Source: Methanobacteriota archaeon
GTDB lineage: Archaea > Thermoplasmatota > Thermoplasmata > RBG-16-68-12
Length of the DNA stretch: 5,288 bases
Direction of reading: 5' to 3'
Assembly: GCA_005879065.1 (NCBI GenBank)
Contig: VBLU01000130.1
Location: 1 to 5,288, forward strand
How positions within the stretch are numbered: the stretch's first letter is position 1; each line of letters begins with the position of its first letter. The notes beneath the pieces are model-generated. The model made no database searches, was not told the origin of the DNA, and was given only the letters and a program-made list of their open reading frames with translations. The position numbers and the translations under genes are program-made. Shown in pieces: positions 1 to 4,117 of this stretch.

Positions 1-280
1 CTTGACCGTCGCGGGCGCGCACGGTCGCACCGAGCCCGCCAAGCTTGCCGTCCCGGCGGCGCTGACGCAGAAATGGCCCGCCCTCACCGGCCTAGAAGGA
101 GCGCCCGCCTACAACGTCGGGCGTGTCTACGCCGCATTCGCGGAAGACATCGAGAACGGGACTCACACCGTTCCGGACTTCGCTGACGCCGTCCGGCGCC
201 ACGAGGTCATCGCGGCCATCGAGAGGTCCGCGGCATCAGGGGAACGCGTGAAGCTGCAGCCAGGGCGCGGAGCCGAGTAA
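1..280 (+). CDS. Gfo/Idh/MocA-family oxidoreductase, C-terminal part (5' end outside window)
   Basis: The frame is open from base 2 to a TAA at 278-280, giving 92 visible residues. The end resembles the C-terminal tail of Gfo/Idh/MocA NAD(P)-dependent sugar or inositol dehydrogenases. It has a segment with a conserved Tyr-Asn (PAYNVGRVYAAFAEDI, residues 35-50), then a tail reading DFADAVRRHEVIAAIERSA with a following GERVKL. In this family that tail is where the last helix packs back on the Rossmann domain (the 'A..H.VI.AI..SA.SG..V' pattern). Family members are usually 330-390 residues, so roughly three quarters of the gene lies to the left. The nucleotide-binding and catalytic EKP regions are not in view, so substrate and cofactor cannot be judged. 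The TTG near base 2 is not a believable start. The gene converges on the ABC permease gene. Confidence 0.72.
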   Translation, partial: LTVAGAHGRTEPAKLAVPAALTQKWPALTGLEGAPAYNVGRVYAAFAEDIENGTHTVPDFADAVRRHEVIAAIERSAASGERVKLQPGRGAE

Positions 281-379
281 CAGAGCCTCGAGAAGGCGCT
301 TGCTCGTTTCGAATAAGACCGCGGTACCGCACTACGCGGATTGAGGTAAGGCAGGGGGGCCATTCGCCAATGATTTGCA
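281..379. other. Convergent intergenic spacer with a 10-bp palindrome
   Basis: This 99-bp gap separates the stop codons of two converging genes. It contains the perfect palindrome GCGGTACCGC at 321-330. No long T-run typical of an archaeal terminator is seen on either strand, and no small ORF stands out. It may hold bidirectional termination signals, but the sequence does not prove this. Confidence 0.4.
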
Positions 380-1144
380 TCACACGCGGATTCGATGAAA
401 TACGATTACCGCGATCGCGAACATCACGACGGCCTCCAGGGCCAGGATTCCGAGTTCCAATGAGACGGTCGGAGTCATCGCATCGAATAGGCCCGCGCGG
501 AAGATGTCGGTCGTGTACGTGAGCGGGTTTGCCAAGCTCGCAACTTGGATCGCGGAGGGCGCCGAAGTGGCAGGGAAGAAGACCGACGAGGTAAATAGGA
601 AGATGAAGAAGGCGAACGTCGACACGATCTGAAACGTCTCCGATGATTTCAACGCAACGGAAAGGGCGATCGCGAACGCGCCGAAGAACACGGTTCCGAG
701 GAAAAGAGCCGCGGCGATGGTCAAGACCCCCGAAAGGGAAGGATTGAAGCTCGCGCCAAGCACAGGGAACGCGAAGAGGAAAACGAGCAGCGAACCGGCC
801 ACGCCAATGATGAGCGTCGCAAAGATGATGCTCAGGATGTATTGCGCCCTCGTGAAGGGGCCCATGAGGATTTGTTCGAACATTCCGTTCTTCCGGTCGA
901 ACCAGAGTTGGGTCCCCGCATTTGTGCCTCCGTTGATGACCGTCAGCGTCACGGCACCGGCGGCGAGGAACAGCGAGTAGCTGATGACCCGACCGTTCCC
1001 GATTTCGAACGGTGGTACGATCCCGTTCAACCCGAACCCCTGCACGAAGATGAAGAAGAGTGGGAAGATCAACTCGAAAAACAGCGATGCCCGGTCGAGA
1101 TTCGCTCGCAGATTGCGATAGACGAGTCTCAGGTAGATGTTCAT
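380..1144 (-). CDS. ABC-2 type transporter permease (DrrB-like)
   Basis: This is the membrane subunit of an ABC exporter, 254 residues, the normal length for DrrB/NodJ-type ABC-2 permeases. Hydrophobic segments fit six helices: about 21-39, 54-72, 101-128, 137-162, 172-190 and 228-249. The N-terminus (MNIYLRLVYRNLRANLDR) is a basic amphipathic lead-in of the kind that contacts the ATPase. The loop WFDRKNGMFEQILMGP (81-96) corresponds to the family's 'ERE.GT.E.L...P' cytoplasmic coupling segment. LANPLTYTTDIFRAGLF (204-220) matches the conserved ABC-2 signature region before the last helix. The ATG lies in an ATGA overlap with the ATPase stop, and AGAGAGG (plus bases 1151-1157) sits 6 nt upstream as a Shine-Dalgarno site. 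The gene is therefore translationally coupled to the ATPase. Cargo is unknown; drugs, lipids or other hydrophobic molecules are typical of the family. Confidence 0.93.
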   Translation of the reverse strand: MNIYLRLVYRNLRANLDRASLFFELIFPLFFIFVQGFGLNGIVPPFEIGNGRVISYSLFLAAGAVTLTVINGGTNAGTQLWFDRKNGMFEQILMGPFTRAQYILSIIFATLIIGVAGSLLVFLFAFPVLGASFNPSLSGVLTIAAALFLGTVFFGAFAIALSVALKSSETFQIVSTFAFFIFLFTSSVFFPATSAPSAIQVASLANPLTYTTDIFRAGLFDAMTPTVSLELGILALEAVVMFAIAVIVFHRIRV

Positions 1145-2100
1145 CCTAAGCCTCTCTCGGTCTCCCGACCGTTCTCGTCGTCGGTGACCATGTGGATGAA
1201 CGCGTCCTCGAGAGTCGTTTCAGCGATGTAAATCGAGGAGACGGTGACGGCGTGCCGCTCGGCGAGCCGATAGATTTCCGGGATCACGGACTCGGGTCGG
1301 GTCGTCGTCACGCGATACGCACCGGTCCCGGAGTCCTGCACCAGACGAGTCACATCTGCAGACGAGCTCAACGCGGAAGCGAGCGCCTCGGAGCTCCCTT
1401 GGAGAAGTTTGAACTCGACCGCCCGGGCGCTTCCGAACCGGCGCTTGAGGTTCTCCGGCGTGTCGATCTGTACGATTCGGCCCTGGTTAATCACCGCAAT
1501 CCTGTCGCACAGGTACTCCGCCTCTTCCAGGATGTGCGTCGTGAAGAAGATCGTCAAGCCCTTGTGGACTCGTTCCTTCAGATAGTCCAGGAGCGCGCGG
1601 CGGACGATAGGGTCCAACCCGACGGTGGGCTCATCGAGGAAAAGGAGGTCCATGTCGTGGATGAATTCGCGTGCGACCTGCACCCTTCGTCGCTGACCTG
1701 CCGACAAGTCGACCGTCGGCATCTTCCGGAACTCCTCCATCCCGAACCGGGCGATGACTTCCTCGATTCGTGTTTTCCGTTCCGTACGGGGAACGTTCCA
1801 GATGAGCCCGTAGATGTCCAGGCTCGTTTCGACGTTCAGGCCTTGGTCGAAACTGTCCTGTTGCTGGACGACTCCGATCCGTTCTCGAATCTTCCGGCCT
1901 TCCGTCTTGAGGTCGAAGCCCAGGACGTTCGCGCCCCCGGATGTCGGTTGGAGAAGCGTTGTCAGCATCTTGATCGTGGTCGTCTTTCCGGCTCCGTTCG
2001 GTCCGAGGAAGCCGAACACCTCCGACCTCTCGACATCGAAGCTCACGCGGTCGACCGCGGGCTTGTCCCCATAGAGCCGGGATAGTTGATTCACGCCCAT
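1141..2100 (-). CDS. ABC transporter ATP-binding subunit (DrrA-like)
   Basis: This 319-residue cytoplasmic ATPase powers the permease encoded immediately downstream. Visible motifs, in order: a possible A-loop Tyr10, Walker A GPNGAGKTTT (33-42), Q-loop in VVQQQ (77-81), signature LSAGQRRRV (132-140; Ala replaces the usual second-position Gly), Walker B LLFLDEP (152-158) with catalytic Glu157, D-loop GLDP (161-164), and switch His189 in TTHILEEAE. Residues after about 215 form the C-terminal extension typical of DrrA-family ATPases, ending in the conserved 'ETTLEDAFIHM' element. I chose the ATG at 2098-2100 because GGGAG (plus 2107-2111) lies 6 nt upstream and the family alignment begins there. 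The open frame continues to 2241 but would read through a tRNA-like fragment into low-complexity Arg-rich sequence. The length agrees with DrrA proteins (about 310-330). Assignment as ABC ATPase is certain; the exported substrate is not known. Confidence 0.96.
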   Translation of the reverse strand: MGVNQLSRLYGDKPAVDRVSFDVERSEVFGFLGPNGAGKTTTIKMLTTLLQPTSGGANVLGFDLKTEGRKIRERIGVVQQQDSFDQGLNVETSLDIYGLIWNVPRTERKTRIEEVIARFGMEEFRKMPTVDLSAGQRRRVQVAREFIHDMDLLFLDEPTVGLDPIVRRALLDYLKERVHKGLTIFFTTHILEEAEYLCDRIAVINQGRIVQIDTPENLKRRFGSARAVEFKLLQGSSEALASALSSSADVTRLVQDSGTGAYRVTTTRPESVIPEIYRLAERHAVTVSSIYIAETTLEDAFIHMVTDDENGRETERGLG

Positions 2101-2106
2101 GGCCAA

Positions 2107-2111
2107 CTCCC
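2107..2111 (-). promoter_or_regulatory. Shine-Dalgarno site deciding the ABC ATPase start
   Basis: On the minus strand GGGAG lies 6 nt before the ATG at 2100. This supports that start over the longer open frame reaching 2241. Confidence 0.6.
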
Positions 2112-2150
2112 TGGATGCCACAGTAACCCTGGCCCCCCACTCGGCGCAGC

Positions 2151-2160
2151 TTGATAAGGC
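2151..2160 (-). promoter_or_regulatory. Possible TATA box of the ABC operon
   Basis: The minus strand reads GCCTTATCAA here, the most AT-rich patch in the otherwise GC-rich 100 bp before the ATPase start. A transcript starting about 25 bp downstream would have a leader of roughly 25-35 nt that includes the GGGAG ribosome-binding site. The match to an archaeal box A is weak and the call is tentative. Confidence 0.3.
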
Positions 2161-2197
2161 GAACGGTCGTCGCTGCCTCTGCTTGAGGGAGAAATCG

Positions 2198-2219
2198 CGG
2201 ACGCGGAGGGATTCGAACC
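2198..2219 (-). repeat. tRNA 3'-end fragment, near-copy of the tRNA-Arg 3' end
   Basis: These 22 bases match bases 2883-2904 of the tRNA-Arg gene at 21 of 22 positions, in the same orientation. The one difference is G instead of C at 2203, in the acceptor stem. The match covers the discriminator base, the acceptor 3' strand, the T-stem 3' strand, the whole T-loop (TTCGAAT on the minus strand) and the two Gs before it, then stops abruptly. The bases that should complete the T-stem (minus AATGG) pair poorly with CCCTC, and no matching 5' acceptor strand lies upstream, so this is not a working tRNA. It may be a displaced tRNA end left by an integrative element (an att-like site) or a decayed tRNA. 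The T-arm is conserved among all tRNAs, which weakens specificity. Confidence 0.6.
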
Positions 2220-2447
2220 ATTCCCTTAGAATCGGGCTCAATCACGGGGAATTGACCTTCACGACTGGAGCCTCTCAAACGCGCTCCAGATCGCGGGAGC
2301 CGCCGAGGAGGAGAAACTCCCGATGGAATGGGTGCGCGATCGCCTTCGATGGCCCCTGTAGCCCGACAGCGGGGGAGCGGCCCCATTCCTTCCTAGCAAC
2401 TAGGTTCTGGAGACGCTCCCCGCCCGGAACCGAGCGAAACCTTTGAA
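2220..2447. other. Non-coding stretch with several inverted repeats
   Basis: No convincing gene lies here. It carries the perfect 7-bp inverted repeat CTGGAGC/GCTCCAG (2265-2271 and 2283-2289, 11-nt spacer). It also carries an 8-bp repeat GGGGAGCG/CGCTCCCC (2372-2379 and 2414-2421) that encloses the small hairpin CCTAG-CAA-CTAGG (2392-2404). A possible + strand TATA-like patch, CCTTTGAATT, occurs at 2440-2449. Together with 2101-2219, this makes about 350 bp between the divergently oriented ABC operon and the small membrane-protein gene. Confidence 0.4.
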
Positions 2448-2786
2448 TTGCATGAAGTACCTCCTTGTTGGGGGAGGGCTATCAAACGGACCGTGGGTTG
2501 TGTCGCATTCACTCTTGGAGCTACGCTCGCCATTCTCGGAGTCGTGGTCGCTTTCGATATCGGCATCGGGTTGGCTCAAAGCATATGCAGTCCCCCGCTC
2601 CAAACTGGCAGTTCCATCGTCTTCCTGATCGTCGTCGCTCCGATTGCAAACACCGCCCGTCTCTGCGCCCGCAACCCTTATCACGACATCGGCCTGCTTG
2701 TGATGTTCTTCGGGATGACTCTCCTCGGTGTTGGCCTCTTCCTTGTTGTGGTTGGCGGAGCTGCGGTTTTTGGGGTGAGACTATAA
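2448..2786 (+). CDS. Small three-helix membrane protein, unknown function
   Basis: I do not recognise this gene. The longest frame starts with TTG and gives 112 residues. Hydrophobic stretches at about 17-40, 54-73 and 81-110 predict three membrane helices. A short loop between the second and third reads NTARLCARNPYHD, whose basic residues suggest it faces the cytoplasm. The start is unsure. A GTG at 2493 would give a 97-residue protein beginning right at the first helix, and GGGGGAGGG at 2470-2478 lies upstream of it, though 14 nt is a long spacing. If the TATA-like patch at 2440-2449 is real, the transcript would begin near 2470, after the TTG, which favours the GTG. Base composition is visibly less GC-rich than the neighbouring genes. 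The gene stands alone on the + strand between minus-strand genes. Frame-specific hydrophobicity is the main evidence that it is coding; a chance ORF remains possible. Confidence 0.5.
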   Translation: MHEVPPCWGRAIKRTVGCVAFTLGATLAILGVVVAFDIGIGLAQSICSPPLQTGSSIVFLIVVAPIANTARLCARNPYHDIGLLVMFFGMTLLGVGLFLVVVGGAAVFGVRL

Positions 2787-2835
2787 AGGGTAAGGAGCCG
2801 GGCGGGGCCCGCATGAGGAGAAAGGTGCCACGGTC

Positions 2836-2851
2836 CCGTAATTCAATACGG
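2836..2851. repeat. Small inverted repeat after the membrane-protein gene
   Basis: CCGTA and TACGG enclose the 6-nt loop ATTCAA, forming a 5-bp hairpin 50 bp past the TAA of the + strand gene. It has no following T-run. It could be a weak terminator for that gene or for the tRNA transcript on the other strand. Confidence 0.3.
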
Positions 2852-2857
2852 CCTGAT

Positions 2858-2869
2858 TGAACCGGTTCA
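2858..2869. repeat. Perfect 12-bp palindrome next to the tRNA 3' end
   Basis: TGAACCGGTTCA reads identically on both strands. It lies 13 bp from the 3' end of the tRNA-Arg gene. Such a site could bind a dimeric regulator or recombination protein, or be chance; the sequence alone does not decide. Confidence 0.45.
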
Positions 2870-2882
2870 TAAGGGATGAGTA

Positions 2883-2957
2883 CGGACCCGGAGGGATTCG
2901 AACCCTCGAGAGCCGGATTAGAAATCCGGAGCCCTATCCGTGCTAGGCGACGGGTCC
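2883..2957 (-). tRNA. tRNA-Arg (anticodon UCU)
   Basis: A complete 75-nt cloverleaf is present. The acceptor stem GGACCCG/CGGGTCC has seven perfect pairs with discriminator G73. The D-stem GCCT/GGGC carries a loop with A14, G15, G18-G19 and A21. The anticodon stem CCGGA/TCCGG holds the loop TTTCTAA with anticodon TCT at plus 2920-2922, reading AGA (and AGG by wobble). The variable loop is CTCTC and the T-arm is GAGGG-TTCGAAT-CCCTC. Tertiary pairs T8-A14 and G15-C48 are intact. There is no intron, and CCA is not encoded (the next bases are TAC), as in most archaeal tRNA genes. It lies 75 bp downstream of the S58 hydrolase stop on the same strand. Its 3' 22 bases recur at 2198-2219. Confidence 0.97.
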
Positions 2958-2980
2958 GGTCGAGGGCACGGAACGCCAAC

Positions 2981-2990
2981 GCTAATAACC
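2981..2990 (-). promoter_or_regulatory. Likely TATA box of the tRNA-Arg gene
   Basis: The minus strand reads GGTTATTAGC, centred about 28 bp before the first tRNA base. That is the archaeal box A distance for a start at or just ahead of the mature 5' end. It is the only AT-rich patch in the 75-bp gap, so the tRNA is probably transcribed independently of the hydrolase gene. Confidence 0.5.
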
Positions 2991-3032
2991 CATCGACCCG
3001 CGGTGTTCAGAAATCGCTCCCCTCTCGACGGG

Positions 3033-4007
3033 TCATAGGTCTTCGAAGCCCAGGACGCCACCAAGAGATCTCGCCGATAGGACAGCGTTCACGGCCGACT
3101 TTGCGACCTCGCGGACCGCGACATGATGCAATGCATCGAAGGCGCGATAATCGAGTCGTCGACGATCCGCCTTTCGAGTCGCGAAGCCCAAGATCGTGTC
3201 TCCATCCGTCGACATGTGGGCGGGCCGCACCGCGAGGGCGATCCCGTCATGGGCGAGTTCGACGAGGCGTGCGAGCTGCTCGTGGTCGAGAGGGGCATCC
3301 GTGCCGACCGTTCCGATCGTCGTGCCGAAGCGGGTCGTGGAACGTTTTACGTAGTCCCCAAGCACGTCGTCCATCTCGAGGAACCCTTTCCCTACCTTAT
3401 CCCGGGTCCCTCCGATCGTCCGGTTTCGGAACGGATCGTACACGTTGCCGACGCAGTTCGTCACCACGACGGCCCCGACCGTCCACGGCCCCACCTTCGC
3501 GGCACTGCTCCCAAGGCCGCCCTTGGTCCCACCCTTGATCCCGAAGAAGGGTCCGACGGTCGCCCCCATTCCGGCGCCGACATTGCCTTGGGGCACCGGC
3601 TTCGTCGATGCATTCGCGCACGCCGCGTATCCAAGGCTCGTGTAATCGAGGCCGAGCGCGTCCGCGAAGCCCAGGTCGTAGATGTTCGTCCCCATGATGC
3701 CCGGCATCTTCCCTCCGCCGGTCGGCGACGCCAGCTTCTTCTCGAGGAGGAATCGACGGATGCCAGCGACCGCATCGAACCCGTACACGTCGCCCCCGGT
3801 CAGGAGGAGGGCATGCCGGTCGATGAACGTCTTCCCGAGATCGGACGCCGCGGTGTCGTAGGTCCCCGGCCATCCGCCCCGGGCATCGGCGAAGGCCATC
3901 GCGGGCGGATCGAGCAGCACGACCGTGGTGCCAGTACGCCGGCGTCGATCCTGTGCATGGCCCACGCGGACCCCACGGATCGCGGTGAGCGTCCGGTTCG
4001 ATGCCAT
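3033..4007 (-). CDS. P1 family (S58, DmpA/NylC-like) self-processing hydrolase
   Basis: This 324-residue N-terminal-nucleophile hydrolase belongs to the family of DmpA and BapA aminopeptidases and the nylon oligomer hydrolase NylC, which cleave peptides, beta-peptides or other amides. The precursor normally cuts itself to expose a Ser or Thr. Here the family block is TTIGTVGTDA (229-238), so the predicted cut is Gly228|Thr229, giving chains of about 228 and 96 residues. HDGIALAVRPAHMSTDGDT (253-271) supplies Asp268 and Asp270, at +39 and +41 from Thr229, the same spacing as Thr267/Asp306/Asp308 in NylC. Asn184 (VVTNCVGN) and Lys162 (GTKGGLGSSA) are candidates for the other active-site residues. 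The N-terminus has the family's VGHAQD and TGTTVVL motifs. No signal peptide or membrane helix is seen, so it should be cytoplasmic. The ATG has GGGAG 7 nt upstream (plus 4015-4019). The natural substrate is unknown. Confidence 0.93.
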   Translation of the reverse strand: MASNRTLTAIRGVRVGHAQDRRRRTGTTVVLLDPPAMAFADARGGWPGTYDTAASDLGKTFIDRHALLLTGGDVYGFDAVAGIRRFLLEKKLASPTGGGKMPGIMGTNIYDLGFADALGLDYTSLGYAACANASTKPVPQGNVGAGMGATVGPFFGIKGGTKGGLGSSAAKVGPWTVGAVVVTNCVGNVYDPFRNRTIGGTRDKVGKGFLEMDDVLGDYVKRSTTRFGTTIGTVGTDAPLDHEQLARLVELAHDGIALAVRPAHMSTDGDTILGFATRKADRRRLDYRAFDALHHVAVREVAKSAVNAVLSARSLGGVLGFEDL

Positions 4008-4043
4008 GGCTCCACTCCCAGAATCGCGGAGACCGTCCGAGCT

Positions 4044-4051
4044 CTATTTAA
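4044..4051 (-). promoter_or_regulatory. TATA box of the S58 hydrolase gene
   Basis: The minus strand reads TTAAATAG, a good archaeal box A, about 40 bp before the ATG. A start about 25 bp downstream would leave a leader near 15 nt, just long enough to include GGGAG at plus 4015-4019. The hydrolase is thus probably transcribed separately from the gene upstream. Confidence 0.6.
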
Positions 4052-4082
4052 CGGATGTGCGGCGGAGGGGCGGATGACCTAC

Positions 4083-4117
4083 CCTTCGTACCTCTAAGTA
4101 GAGGTACGTTCCGAAGG
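4083..4117. repeat. Strong inverted repeat over the stop codon of the saccharopine-dehydrogenase-like gene
   Basis: CGTACCTCTA (4087-4096) and TAGAGGTACG (4099-4108) are perfect 10-bp arms with a 2-nt spacer. Outer segments CCTTCG (4083-4088) and CGAAGG (4112-4117) can pair as well with a small bulge. The TAG stop (plus 4094-4096) lies inside the left arm. There is no U-tract after it on the minus strand. It could end or stabilise the upstream transcript, or act as an operator 36 bp upstream of the hydrolase TATA box. Confidence 0.6.

Noticed and set aside
1192..2085. Long + strand open frame opposite the ABC ATPase
   Set aside because: It is antisense to an unmistakable ABC ATPase and shows no protein-like features.
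2101..2241. Longer N-terminal extension of the ABC ATPase frame to 2241
   Set aside because: It would translate through the tRNA-like fragment and an Arg-rich stretch unlike DrrA proteins. The ATG at 2100 has a good ribosome-binding site and fits the family's N-terminus.
2198..2320. A second full tRNA gene, possibly with an intron, ending at 2198
   Set aside because: The T-stem has two mismatches and no GGACGCG-like 5' acceptor strand lies upstream. The similarity ends within the T-arm, apart from a vague GATTCTAA resemblance to the anticodon loop.
2452..2628. Overlapping + strand frame beginning with ATG at 2452 (MKYLLVGGG...)
   Set aside because: The opening looks tempting but the rest is Ser-rich without any fold pattern and stops early. 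The other frame shows three clean membrane helices over its whole length.
3123..4097. Long + strand open frame opposite the S58 hydrolase
   Set aside because: It is Arg/His/Pro-rich shadow coding caused by high GC. The minus strand encodes a clear enzyme with catalytic motifs.
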